Translations under genes and position numbers: made by a program
The notes under the pieces: generated by a model
Databases searched by the model: none
What the model was told of the DNA's origin: nothing
Seen by the model: the letters and a program-made list of their open reading frames with translations, nothing else
Source: Aureobasidium sp. EXF-3400
Taxonomy: Eukaryota; Ascomycota; Dothideomycetes; Dothideales; Saccotheciaceae
Length of the DNA: 64,000 bases
Reading direction: 5' to 3'
Assembly (NCBI GenBank): GCA_024195585.1
Contig: SWBL01000102.1
Location: 84,101 to 148,100 of the forward strand
Shown: one piece after another, positions 9,284-20,628 of the stretch
Numbering within the stretch: position 1 is the stretch's first letter
How the letters are laid out: every line of letters starts with the position of its first letter

Positions 9284-11028
9284 ATGTCACACGAGAAGTC
9301 CGACGGAGCGTCGATCGAAAAGATCGACGTTGTCATACAGACTACCGAGAACACCTCGCCAGCAGCGATCCAAGCACGGTTCACAACGCTATGTGATCTG
9401 GACGACGAGCAGATGGCCGCGCTGAACAAGCGTGTTCTCCGCAGAATCGATTGGCGCATGATGCCTACGATCACGATCATGTTCCTCCTCAAGTGAGTTC
9501 TGCGTTACTACTATCTGATAGCAGCATTACTAACACTAATTCAGCTACCTCGATCGTATCAATGTGTCCAACGCTCGTCTTGCTGGACTTCAAGATGACT
9601 TGGGTATGAGCGATACGACGTGGAGTGCCGGTATTTCGACCTTCTATGTCGGCTACTTAGTCGGCCAGCTGCCGGGAAACCTCTGGTTGGCTAGGGTTAG
9701 ACCTAGCTTGCTTCTCCCTGCTATGATGATCGGCTGGAGTATCTGTACTATAACCATGCCTGCAGTCACATCGTGAGTCAGATACTTCGCATCTCATATT
9801 CGGTCGGCTAATCTCGTTACCATAGTGGTGCTGGGTTCTGCATCGTGCGCTTTGTGACTGGACTGTGCGAGGCGCCTTTCTTCCCTGGAATCACCCTCAG
9901 TATGTTCAATCGCGATTGATGGTAATTTGACTTAGTCTGACAGAATCTAGTGACATCTTCGTGGTACACCAAGGCAGAGAACCCGACTCGCATGGCAGTC
10001 TGGCATGCTGGCAATACGATCTCAAACATCATCTCGGGCTTCCTGGCTGCAGGTATTCTCCAACACATGGGTGGAGTAGCAGGACTTTACAGGTGTGTCT
10101 TATTGCTTCGAGCTCTTCTGGGGCTACGCTGACCGAAATTCAATAGCTGGCAATGGTTTTTCATCATTGAGGGCGCAATTAGTATCCTTGTCGGTATCAT
10201 CGCTTTCTTCACTCTACCAGATTGGCCGGAGAACACCAGATGGCTCACCGAAGAGGAAAGAGAGATGGCTCAGTACAGAGTCATCGTCTCAAACGGAGGC
10301 AAGGAAGAGCAAGTTGGCGGTACTTGGGATGGTCTTAAGGACGCTTGCAAAGATCCTTTCACCTGGATGTTCTGTGGCATGCACTTCAGCTTGATCAACG
10401 CACAGTCGTTCAAGGACTTCTTTCCCTCGGTGAGTAGAGCTCCTTATACACACAACTACTTCTACTAACGTCAAGCCAGATCATCAAGACATTTGGTTTC
10501 GGACAGCTAGAAACCTATCTCGTACAAGCTCCACCATATGCCATCGCGTATGCAAGTGCTTGTGCCCTCGCCTGGAGCTCAGGAAGGTTCAGAGAATCAA
10601 CCTACCACATAATCATCCCTATCGCCCTCTCCGCTGTAGGAATCTCTGTCATGATTTCCACCGAAAATGTCGGAGCCCGCTACTTTGGTGCTATTCTGCT
10701 TGTTTCCGGAACCTACAACGGTCTCAACTTGCAGCTGTCCTGGGAGACCACTCTTGTGCCCGCCCCTCGTAGCAAGAAAGCGGCGCTGATTGCCATTGCC
10801 AACTGTGTCAGTCAATGCTCTCATTGGTACTCTCCTTACTTCTTCCCTAGAAGCCAGGAGCCTTTCTACAGATTGGGTGGTGGTCTGATTCTGTTCGGCT
10901 GCTTGTGCACTGCTCTCCTCGCATGGACCGTCAAGTGGTGGGCCAAGAGATTGAACAAGAAGCTCGATGAGGCTGAGGGCTACAGTGAGCACAGCGGTGT
11001 CGAGCGTGGCTGGAGATATGTGTACTAG
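9284..11028 (+). CDS. Dal5-family (anion:cation symporter) MFS permease
   Basis: 494 aa in six exons: 9284-9492, 9545-9772, 9826-9899, 9951-10092, 10147-10429 and 10480-11028. Every junction is GT..AG and keeps the frame. The Dal5 hallmark LDRINVSNARLAGL follows the first membrane segment, with GLCEAPFFPG in TM4 and TSSWYTKAENPTRMA in the next loop. Relatives take up allantoate, nicotinate, tartrate, pantothenate and other organic anions at the plasma membrane. It shares divergent module B with the tricarboxylate carrier, so co-regulation and an acid substrate (import or export) are plausible. About 390 bp separate the module from the ATG, and no clear TATA box was seen there. Confidence 0.88.
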
Positions 11029-11359
11029 GTGCTGGACAGTGCGTGTGATGAATTTGATGTGAAGATGGAATTTCGCGCGGTTTGCTTGTAACATTCTTGT
11101 ATGTGCTTTGTCAATTTCATATTTCGTGCTTTCTAGAGCAATCAAGATTCGATAACCTGACCTCTTTGAAGTTTGGTGTGTTGCTTGGTAATACGACACG
11201 ATAGCGATTCGAAATTATACCCTTCATTGTGTCATTGTTGCGTGATGGCGGGGCACAGGACGATCAGCTCTAAGCCTCCAACAAGAACATAACAAGTCTT
11301 CGAGCTTATTCCTCTCTCACAACAAAACAAAACTCTATCCTATACCATTCTCTAGCAAC
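11029..11359. other. Intergenic spacer
   Basis: 3' flank of the Dal5-like gene and 5' flank of the reductase-like gene. A CT-rich stretch just before 11360 resembles a fungal leader. No copy of the duplicated promoter module was found, so this gene need not belong to the same regulon. Confidence 0.45.
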
Positions 11360-12403
11360 ATGTCTGAATCAGAGAAAAAGGTCTTCCTAATCGGTCCCGG
11401 CTACATTGGCCTCGAAGTCCTGGACCGACTTCTGGAAGCCGGCTACAGAGTTACAACTCTCGTTCGCCGCCAGGAAGCAGCTGCAGAACTCAAGCAGAAA
11501 CAAAATGTCGAGGTGGTGATGGGTACTATCGATGACTCGAATCTCATTACTCAACAAGTCGCGAATCACGATATTGTGATCCATACCGCTACAGCAGACC
11601 ATTTGCCCTCAGTGCAGGCCGTGATCAAGGGAATCGAGCAAAGGGCTGCCAAAGACAAACACACCATCTATATCCACACCAGCGGCTGCAGTTTTCTGAG
11701 CGATGATAGTCACGGTGCATATGGAAGCGATAAAATATATAAAGACACCGATCCCGCAGCTCTCGATGCACGACCAGACACCTCTTCGCATCGTGGAATT
11801 GATCTCGCAATCCTTGACGCCAGAAACAAACTGGGTACAAAGGCCAAGTTGTTCATCATACTGCCTCCTTTGATCTACGGTGCTTCGAGCCATGGCAAAC
11901 TGTCTATCCAAGTCATTACTATGGCTCGCTTTGCACTGAAGCACAAATATGCTGGTTACGTGGGTGGAGGCAAGGGAATCTGGGGTCTGGTGCATGTCAA
12001 AGATCTCTCTTATGGATATGCTACTGTGCTTCAATTGCTAGAAAACTCTCCGGACACCGTGAGCCTGGAGAACCCGTACTTCTTCTGTGAGAACGGTAAA
12101 GAGGCTACTTGGGGCGAGTGTGCAGCTTTCATCGGCAAAGAGTTGAAAGCAGCTGGCAAGATCGATGATGCCTCGCCGCGAGAAATTCCTCCGGAGCAGT
12201 ATGTGGATTTGTTTGGCAAGTACTCCGATGTGGTCATCGCGAGTAACGCTAGAAACAGAGCCGAGAGGTTGAGGCAGCTGGGTTGGCAGCCCAAGCACAC
12301 GGATATTCATCAAGCGTTCAGAGATGAGGAGCTACCAATTCTACTCAAAGAGACTGCTGAGTTCAACGGCTATGCGAAGGAAGCGGCATCGGGCTCTGGC
12401 TGA
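11360..12403 (+). CDS. NAD(P)-binding Rossmann protein, atypical extended SDR (epimerase/NmrA-like)
   Basis: 347 aa, intronless. The N-terminus is a nucleotide-binding fold (KVFLIGPGYIGLEVLDRLL, then VTTLVRR), followed by HDIVIHTATADH, typical of extended/atypical SDRs. A substrate-side region follows with PPLIYGASSHG and the C-terminal half of NAD-dependent epimerase-like proteins. The canonical YxxxK is not obvious in the usual place, so it may be a sensor-type or divergent reductase. It is likely cytosolic. It lies between the organic-acid transporter block and the FMO gene; a metabolic link is only suggested by proximity. Confidence 0.75.
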   Translation: MSESEKKVFLIGPGYIGLEVLDRLLEAGYRVTTLVRRQEAAAELKQKQNVEVVMGTIDDSNLITQQVANHDIVIHTATADHLPSVQAVIKGIEQRAAKDKHTIYIHTSGCSFLSDDSHGAYGSDKIYKDTDPAALDARPDTSSHRGIDLAILDARNKLGTKAKLFIILPPLIYGASSHGKLSIQVITMARFALKHKYAGYVGGGKGIWGLVHVKDLSYGYATVLQLLENSPDTVSLENPYFFCENGKEATWGECAAFIGKELKAAGKIDDASPREIPPEQYVDLFGKYSDVVIASNARNRAERLRQLGWQPKHTDIHQAFRDEELPILLKETAEFNGYAKEAASGSG

Positions 12404-12491
12404 ATTAATGATCGAAAATGTCTTTCCTGCCTCTAACATATCTATGCTATCCAAGAGCGCGAATCATCAGCATTATTAAACTAGTATTAAA

Positions 12492-14095
12492 TCAGAGCAA
12501 ACTCCTTTGCTCAACAGGCGTCTCTTTCTTGTACTTTGCAAAATCAAAGCCTAGCTCTTCCAATGTTGTGACCTGACGTCTACCTTCACCACGATCCTGG
12601 AAAGCCTTCTTGATCTCTGGGAACTTTTCTCGCATCCAGTATTCTTTCTCGCCCCAATGCGGTGGTCGTTTGCCTTTGGTTTCTGCGTCAGACGCCGACA
12701 TTGACCAGTCATACATGGCATTGATGTAATTCGCGTCTTTTGGGAACAACAGGAGGTGAAAGTCTCTTTCGCCGCCATTGGTCTCTTTCAGCAGATTATC
12801 TTCCCAAGCTTTCATTTCGTCCACCGAAGGCAATGAGATACGATTGTTCCATAGACGTGCGATGACAGCGCTTTGTGCTTGTGCCATCTGGAAAGGGATG
12901 ACGCGTTGCTGCAGGTTTGGGAAGCAGAGGGTGGGATGCGGGCGGTAGACCAAGTGTTGATACAGGTTTTGGACATGAGTGCCGCTGGTGACGAGTGGTG
13001 GGTCCAGATTGTTGAGGAAGGGGAAGGAAAAGAAGTAGCCAGTGCAGAAGAGAATGGAGTCAATGTCCTTCTCTATCGTGCCATCAGCAAAGCGCACAGC
13101 TCTATCTTCAACGATGAATTCAACGATCTCTTCTCGTTCTTGCTTCTTCGGCGTGGGGTCGGATAGCAGGAAGGATTTGGACTTCTGAGACTGGATAAGG
13201 GGAAGTTTGCATGCTTCCATGAGTTGCATGGCAATGTCGATACCTGAGGCACCACTACCAACGACAATAGTCTTCTTGCCAGTGTAGTCCTCTGGCTTCT
13301 TGTAGTACATGGAGTGGGAGACAACGTTTGGATATTGCTCAGCCCACTCTTTCATGCCTTTGATTTGGGGGATGAAAGGCACGGCAAAGTGACCATTGGC
13401 GACAACGACGGCGTCGTAAACTGTTTCGACAACATGGCCAGGTGTGTTGTGTTGCACTTTCTGTGTCTTTACAGACCATGTGTCTTGGCCGTCTTCTTTG
13501 GTAGCAGCCAAGCTGATATCCAAGACTTGAGTGTTGAAGTGGATGAGGTTTTTAACGTCGGCAGCGTAGTCTTCGAGGTATTGGGTGACAGTCTCGTGTT
13601 TTGGGAAGAGTTGCGAGTCCTGTGGCCAGTCAAAGTCGGTGTAGCCCATCAAGCTATGCTGAGCGTCAGTCGGATACTGGCTTCAGGCTTCAGATGTACT
13701 GCGACCTACGTGCGCGGAATATTCGTCTCTAAGCGGTCATATAGCGGACTAAGGAACAAAGAGTCCTCTTCGACGCGACTCCCGATGGCCTTTCTGGTAC
13801 CCGATTGCAGCCATTTTGGTTTGGCGAGTCCGGCGTGTGGTGTCACTGAGGGCACAGGGAGGTCGTCGGGCGTCTTGTCCTCTGGCGAGTAATCCCAGAT
13901 ACCTCCTACACGCGATCTTTGCTCGTAGATATCGATGCGCTCAAACGCCTTTTCACCAAGCAGGTATCTACAAAGATCAGCTTCGATGGTCGCACAGGCT
14001 CCAAGAAGTCGCGACGCTACTCACTTTGCTGCCGCCAGCCCCGATGGCCCAGCCCCTACAATGGCAACATTCTTGACAGAGAACTTGCTCGTCAT
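12492..14095 (-). CDS. Flavin-containing monooxygenase (FMO-like)
   Basis: 496 aa in three exons: 14095-14025, 13967-13710 and 13653-12492. Exon 1 carries the FAD-binding VAIVGAGPSGLAAAK (G14-x-G16-x2-G19). Exon 2 carries the GGIWDY element common to fungal FMOs. Exon 3 carries the NADPH-binding VVGSGASGID (about residues 241-249) and the late motif DSILFCTGYFFSFPFL. The FMO fingerprint near residues 218-232 is degenerate (VVSHSMYYKKP). Such enzymes oxygenate soft nucleophiles (N or S) or act as Baeyer-Villiger-type oxidases. The gene converges on the SDR-like gene, leaving only 88 bp between stops. The substrate is unknown. Confidence 0.87.
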
Positions 14096-14451
14096 TGCTC
14101 CTGTTATCCTATTTCTCAACATACACTCTGGCAATGTATAGCAAAAAATACTTGCTATCCACCCTTGGCTTCGTCATGGACAAATGTCGTCAATATCCAC
14201 TGACTAATGCTCTGCCTATCTTCGGCCCGTCCGATGGCTGTCTTGACTCTCGCCGTCTCGCTATCAGATGTTTGGGTCCGTCTTCGCCAACATGCATGCA
14301 CGACATCATGCAGTATGCAGCACTATATGCACTCGAGTCAGGAAGTAAACAAATAAATGTGTCCGTTATTCATCAAATCTATCGTAAAACATCATCTCCA
14401 GATCCCAAGCGCCTACGCTGCTATAACAATACAATCAAGCCAAGTCATGCT
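14096..14451. other. Intergenic region between FMO and DUF3500 genes
   Basis: Promoter of the FMO gene and 3' flank of the DUF3500 gene, both on the minus strand. Nothing else was recognised; a long plus-strand frame through this region is the antisense shadow of the DUF3500 exon. Confidence 0.45.
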
Positions 14452-15738
14452 TCATCGGACCATACTACCGATTCTGTCGAACCCAGCCATCTTCATCACC
14501 CACTCGTCAAGCAGCGCTGCGCCATAGTCTCCTCTGTTGGGCAAGCGCTGTGTGGCATGGATGCGATATTGTCTGCTCGATGTTCCTGGCACCATTATTC
14601 CGTCTTGGTGGTCGAGCTCGATCATCACCACCGGGCTGTGAATGCGGAAGTAGAAAGGTGCATCAATGTGAACGGGTCCGAGCCACGAAAAGTATGTCTC
14701 TTCAAGGTGACTCTCCACCCGCTGCATGAACAAGTCCAGCGATGCTTGCGGCAAGACCTGGTTGAACGACCTCACAATATCGAGAAGTGCTCTTTGTTGA
14801 TCCATGTCGAGATCAGTCGCGCAAATGCCCTCGTAGGGCACGATTCTGTTGTCTTGTTGTGCGCCTCCCAGACTGCGGTAGTCCATAGGATCGAATAGAT
14901 CGTGATCCATGCTGAAATCCTCAATTTCGCCTGAGAGACTGGCTTCACGCTGTTCTTGTGGATTAAGAGATGCCATCAAGGCGAGTCCAGCTGCTTCTTC
15001 CCTCTCAAACACATGTACACCGTCCACTAAGCCCTGCTCTGTGAAACTGGGACCAGCACTGACAAAGAAGGGTCCAATCACAACCTCTCCACCAAGAGTG
15101 AAGACGTTGACACACACATTGTCGCCGAACAGGTTGAATCCCCAAGGTGAAGATGGGCCAGGTTCGCCGAATAGACAGAACTGATAGCCGGCGATGCGGT
15201 GCAAGTCCTCCTGGTTCTCGGCTTGTGTCATCATCATCGCAGTCCACACTCTCGCGAAGCCCTCAGGACTCAATGATACTCTGAGTAGCTCGTACACTGC
15301 GTTCATGGTGTCTGCACTCATGGCATCAACACGGAGACCACATTCCATGACAACAACCTGGGTTTGGTTAGTGGGGTGTTTTTACGATGAAGCGATATTA
15401 TCACGAACCTCTGGGTTTGACCATGCACGCCACTCTCTAGCGGTGACAAGATGACGGAATCGTGCCTTCTCGTTTGGTGATGCTACCGACAGCAAGAACT
15501 GAGCTGCATTCACCATCTCCTGTGTTGGTCCATTGGCATGAGGACTGGACTTCCAGAGTCCAGAAATGATGTTTCCATCCGAGGTGAAGCCTTTGTAGGG
15601 CTCTCTGTAGTTCCTGAGCCACTTTTTGGCCAGTGGTGACAACGAGATACGCCTGTCCCTAATATGTGCCTGGGCATAGTCGTGATAATCTTGCAGTTTC
15701 GGTGCCGAGGCTGTGTGGAAGTAGTCCGGGGAGAACAT
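14452..15738 (-). CDS. DUF3500 family protein
   Basis: 411 aa, two exons: 15738-15409 and 15357-14452, joined across a 51-nt intron with donor GTTCGT and acceptor CAG. The second exon shows the DUF3500 pattern: PWGFNLFGDNVCVN, then FFVSAGPSFTEQGLVDG and near the end HATQRLPNRGDYG. The biochemical role of DUF3500 is not established; in fungi and bacteria these proteins occur near catabolic genes. No signal peptide was seen. The start at 15738 is chosen because upstream codons show no conserved character. Membership is fairly sure; function is unknown. Confidence 0.8.
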
Positions 15739-16341
15739 GTTTGCTGCTTTTGACCGAAAGATGGAATTTGGTTGGTAGGGTCGCGCAAGTTCTCTCTCTC
15801 TTTTGTCAAAAGAATGGGCGAGGCATCGAAATAAATACAAACGAGCTCGCGGCTCTCATTGCTCTGCACGGCGCTGCTGCGGGCGAACTCGTGGGCACAT
15901 GCCCCCGTCCGGGACGGCCGATTGTCTTACCCTCGCTATTTTGCTGTCACCCTTTACCCGGCGGCGCTTCTCATTCCAATGTGGAGGAGGGCCCAAAAGG
16001 TCTCACAAGGCGAAAAGGGCCCAGGTCGGGCCGATACACAGACGTAATGAATCTCGCGGCTACTCCGCAAGCATGCTGCTCGCTGGGTTAGCGACGGGTA
16101 GCGCCAAACTTCCCACAGATTTCACATGCTCTTTCCCCGCTGTGGCTCGACGGCTGTTCTGGGCAATTGTGGGGGGGAAGACATATTTTGGCAGTGGGGA
16201 TATCGGTAAGTCTTCACGGAGAGCTGCTTATGGATGGTCAAGTAGGGCAGACGTGGAGAGCTCATTAATGCGACTCTACTTATAAACAAATGTGACTGCT
16301 CTCAGTCCTTCTCACAACCCTTTCGCCTACTTGTCAACATC
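15739..16341. other. Divergent promoter region, DUF3500 / FAD monooxygenase
   Basis: About 600 bp between two divergent genes. It contains GC-rich stretches and several short CCC/GGG blocks, but not the duplicated module of 2187/8711. A TATA box for the right-hand gene is listed separately. Confidence 0.45.
16281..16286 (+). promoter_or_regulatory. TATA box of the FAD monooxygenase gene
   Basis: TATAAA about 60 bp upstream of the ATG at 16342, followed by a pyrimidine-rich leader (CTCTCAGTCCTTCTC). Typical for a regulated fungal gene. Confidence 0.5.
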
Positions 16342-17897
16342 ATGCCTTCTGCAACTTCTTCAAGCTTGGACATCGTCGTGATTGGAGCAGGCCTTGGTGG
16401 CTTGGCTGCCGCCATCTCCTGTGCCCTCGGCGGCCACAATGTAACAGTATTGGAACAAGCAAGAGAACTGGCAGAGGTACGTGGACCTCACACAGTGCAA
16501 ACACCGACGGACGGACTCGTTGCTGACCGGCAGTTCAGATCGGAGCAGGCCTACAAATTACACCAAAGTAAGAGCAGCAGATCCGGGCTCACCCGGTCTC
16601 AATAGCCGAGGGCAGAAAGAAGAACAACTGGTTCTGACATGCATCACAGCGCGTCGAGACTCTTCCAACAATGGGGTATTGATAAGGTTCTCGAACCGTT
16701 GGCGGCCGAACCGACCTTCCTCGCTGTGCACAGGTATTCTGACGGGAAAGTACTCGCCTTGCAGCAGGATTTCGACAAGAAGATACGAGCCAAATATGGA
16801 GCGCCCTTCTTGGATTTGCACCGTGTGGACTTGCAAAAGACACTTGCGCAGCGAGCAAAGGATTTGGGCGTCAAACTGAGGCTAAACTCCAAAGTCACAA
16901 GCGTAGATTTCGAGAGGTCGACACTACACCTCGACGACGGAGCCACATATGAAGCAGACCTTTTAGTCGGTGCTGACGGTTTATGGTCCAAGTGTAGAGC
17001 GCACTTTCTGAAGCAGTCCGGCAAGGAAGACGCGCCGCTTCCGACCGGAGATCTGGCATACCGTATTGTCCTCAACCTAGAAGACCTCCAAGATCCTGAG
17101 CTCCGGCAATGGGTGTCAAAGCCGGCATGCCACTTTTGGATTGGCCCCGGTGCCCACGTTGTCGCATATTCTGTTCGTGGTGGAAACCAGTACAATATTG
17201 TGCTTCTTGTGCCCGATAATCTTCCTCCGGATGTGTCGAGATCTTCCGGAGACATCAGTGAGATGCGGGAGATCTTCACCAAATGGGATCCCATCTTGAA
17301 TCGTTTCCTTGACAATGTCAAGACAGTCGACAAGTGGAAGTTGATGCATCGTCCAGAACTGGATAGCTGGGTTAGTAAGAAGAGTAATTTTGTCTTCCTG
17401 GGAGACTCTTGGTGAGTGAAAAGCATCCTGCCGTCGAGTATAGGATGCCCATGCTAATAGAGTCTAGCCATCCCATGCTGCCCTACCTGGCTCAGGGTGC
17501 TAACTCGTCATTGGAGGACGGCGCAGTGCTAGGGAACCTGCTCGCTGTAGTGAAGAGCAAAGATCAGTTGCCCGAGGCGTTGCGTCTCTATGAGAATCTG
17601 AGAAAAAAGCGTGGTGAGGCCATTGTCCGCGAAACGTTCGCTCAGAGAAATGACTTCCATATGATGGATGGACAGGAGCAAGAAGCGCGCGACAAGCTGT
17701 TTGCAGGTGAACTTGGCAAGGAGGAGCCTGAGGTCAAGTTCCCGAGTCGTTGGTGAGTGGGAAGAACTGCCGCACTTCATGAATATCCGCTGACATGAGT
17801 ATGTAGGACCTGCCCAGTAGTACAGCCATGGCTCTACGGCTACGACGCGAAGAAAGAGGTAGATGACGCCTTGAGAGGGTCATCACTTGTTCAGTAG
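16342..17897 (+). CDS. FAD-dependent aromatic hydroxylase, salicylate hydroxylase-like
   Basis: 433 aa in five exons: 16342-16476, 16539-16567, 16650-17411, 17468-17752 and 17807-17897. Exon 2 is only 29 nt and encodes the conserved IGAGLQITPN segment, which makes the model convincing. Family landmarks: FAD-binding VVIGAGLGGLAA (G15..G20), the DG motif LLVGADGLWSKCR, and the late GD motif FLGDSCHPMLPYLAQGAN. Group A flavin monooxygenases of this type use NAD(P)H and O2 to hydroxylate, often with decarboxylation, aromatic acids such as salicylate or 6-hydroxynicotinate. The substrate is unknown. It is divergent from DUF3500. Confidence 0.9.
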
Positions 17898-19091
17898 ACC
17901 GTTCTTACCATGAAATAACGATGGTTCAATATCGATATCTCGCGCTTCGTCGCTTGCCTTGACGTTGTCATGACCTACCACGTCAGTTGTGGTACTTCGG
18001 CAATATACACAACTTCTTTCCCCATGTCTGCTCACTATCAGAGCAAGCGTGAAAGGACGGGGTCAATGTCGGCGTCGATTGGCATGGACGTTGCTTTTCA
18101 ATTCGGTCCTGCTGGCGGTTATTCACAGTCGAGTATTTAGCCTGTATGATTTGGCAAGAAACCCATGCAAAAGAATGAGCCCGAGAGAAAAGCAAAGGCG
18201 TTAAATCGGGCCTTCTGTCATAATCCCTTCTCCACGAAATATGCCGAGCTGCTCCGCAGAGCGGCCGACTTTCTGGGATGTCACCACGACCCCACAGCTT
18301 CGGTGCTTCGATGAAAGAGGCAGGTGGTGGCTTTCCAGAATAAAGGCCCTTCCAACTTCGTCATGTCGGTGATGTCGGTACTGTTATGTCGTTTGCGATC
18401 AGGCTTTAGGCCGACGTAGTCCACATGATTCGCACATCGCCGACATGTGCTTGATTTCCACATGCGAAGCCTAAACAAATCTTTTCGCCCGTCGGAGCGG
18501 CGCTTCCTGCCTGATACACACGCTCGAAACCGCCATGCCGGCGGCATTTGGCACCAGAATGGACACGCTCCGACGGAAGGCGGGCTCCGGTGTAGGGATT
18601 TCATCTCGGTTTAACTCGTTTGCAACTTGCGAGGTGCTTCCGTTCCTTCTCGGTCGCTTTTGGTCCGGTATTCTCGGACTCCTTATCGCCCGCCTATCCG
18701 CATCACACATCTGCCCTAGGGCTAGGCCTCTCCACACTCCTCTCCACATTCTCCTTGGTACCGGGGCTTCTCTGCGTTACCGCCGACTGACACCTCTTTG
18801 TCCTCACTGGACGACCTTGTCGCGGGGGATCCTAATCGACTGCTACAACACGATCATGTATTTTGTAGATCTTTGTGGGGATGCTGGAGCACATACAGAA
18901 CCCTACCTGCCGGCCTCAAATAGGACAAGATGAACGCAGCAGGGTGGAGTCGAACAAGCTTACGTGTTGTACAGGTAGGATGATGGACTCCTCTTTCGAG
19001 ATTGTCTGTTCTGTTTATCTCGACTTGACGTTCAGTTCTCCTTGAACTGTGCATTGTACGAGTTCAACATCTCACAGCTCTTTCCGAAAGC
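17898..19091. other. 1.2-kb gene-free interval
   Basis: Read on both strands. Open frames up to about 130 codons exist (for example 18535-18933) but none resembles a known protein or has plausible splice partners. The stretch 18250-18850 is rich in CGG/CCG triplets, which could serve as binding sites for the DHA1 transporter promoter. No repeat or RNA gene was recognised. Confidence 0.5.
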
Positions 19092-20628
19092 ATGACAAAC
19101 AAACCCCAAGAGACTCGGATCAACGATGTCGAGGACCTGAAAAATGCTGGAGAAACTGGCAATGTTCGTCTGCCGGTTCCCAGCAACGACCCCAACGACC
19201 CCCTCGTATGTGTTGCATCTCATATCGGATTGGTGAAGCCTACTAACACTCTGGCAGAACTGGTCTCTCCCTGTCAAGATCTCAGTATACTTGACAGTCT
19301 GTTTCTTCACATTCATCGCCAATGTCAACGGTAGCAATTTCACTGTTGCTATAGTGCCACTCCGAAAACACTTCCATATCGATCCCACAGATGCAACTCT
19401 ACTCGTCGGACTCAACGTCTTGATGTTTGGAGTCGGCAACATCTTCTGGGTACCCTTGATGCGAGTCCTCGGTAAACGCCCGGTATACCTCATGGCCTTG
19501 ACAGTTTTGACGGCGGCCAACATCTGGAGCGCATTTGCACAGACCTGGGGCAGTCTTTTGGGAGCACGCATGCTCAGTGGCGTTGGCGCTGCTTGCGCTG
19601 ATGCCACTGTACCCTCCCTTGTGGCTGAAATGTTCTTTTTCGACCAGCGTGGCCATTGCATGATGTTCTTCCATGTGGCTCTGGCATCTGGTCTCTTCTT
19701 GGGACCGCTCATCAACGCCTACATTGTTGGACTACATGGTTGGCGCTGGAGCTGCGGCTTCATCGCTATCTTCTCTGGTGTCTTGCTCGTTTGCACTTTC
19801 CTCCTTGTCCGAGAAACGCAATATACCAGGCCTCGTCTTCAGCATCCTGATTGCGAGAAACCCACCAAGAGAAGCTACATTGGTTGGCTCTCCCCAACGA
19901 TTGGTTACAACCCTCAAGGTCACTTCCTACGCACCTTCTGGGATATTCTACGAATGGCAACCTACCCGCCAGTCTTCTGGGCTGGCATCCTTATTGGTTG
20001 TTTCGTCGGCTGGACCATCGTTATCCAGATTGCCACAACGCAGACCTTTACGCAACCACCTTACAGATGGACCACAGGCACAGTCGGTCTCTTCTCTCTA
20101 TCTGCATTCATCGGAGCGATACTGTCCTTCTACGCCGGGGGTCGTCTTATCGATCTGATCGCCAACCGAGCCCGACAACACGCTTCCCACCCACGTCCCG
20201 AGATCCGTCTCGTCGCTCTGATCATCCCAGCCATCATCGGCCCCCTCGGCGTCATCACATACGGCCAATGCATCGCTCACAAGACACCCTGGATTGGTCC
20301 CGCCTTTGGCTTTGGCATGCATGCCTTTGCCCTCACAGCACTCAGCAACATTGTCGTCACCTATGTTGTAGACTGCTATTCGCAATTTGCGGGTGAAGCT
20401 TTGGTAATCGTGTTTGTGATTCGCAATGCCATTGCTTGTGTGTTGAGTATGTACTCTAGCGATTGGATTGTGAGGCAAGGTGCTTCGATTGTGTTTGGGG
20501 AGATGGCGGCGATTCAGTGGTTTTTGCTGCTTTTTGCTGTGCCGTTGTATCGTTGGGGTCCGGCGTTGCTGAAGTTTACGGCAGCTTATGGACCTATGTT
20601 AAGAGCGAGGCTACTGCAAAATGAGTGA
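19092..20628 (+). CDS. MFS drug:H+ antiporter (DHA1-like) transporter
   Basis: 494 aa in two exons (19092-19205 and 19258-20628). The 52-nt intron rejoins DPNDPL to NWSLPVK, recreating the DPxNW motif found just before TM1 in fungal DHA1/Tpo1-type exporters. About twelve hydrophobic segments follow. Motif C-like glycine-rich residues lie around GLFLGPLINAYIVGLHGWRW, and the central loop contains RPRLQHPDCEKP. Such proteins export xenobiotics, polyamines or metabolites at the plasma membrane. It may belong to the preceding oxidoreductase block as an exporter, which is inference from position only. Confidence 0.85.

Noticed and set aside
16644..17426. 260-codon minus-strand frame
   Set aside because: It lies entirely antisense to exon 3 of the FAD monooxygenase, which carries clear family motifs; the minus frame shows none.
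18535..18933. 132-codon plus-strand frame in the gap before the DHA1 gene
   Set aside because: Arg/Cys-rich random composition, no conserved motif, and no good start context or splice partners.
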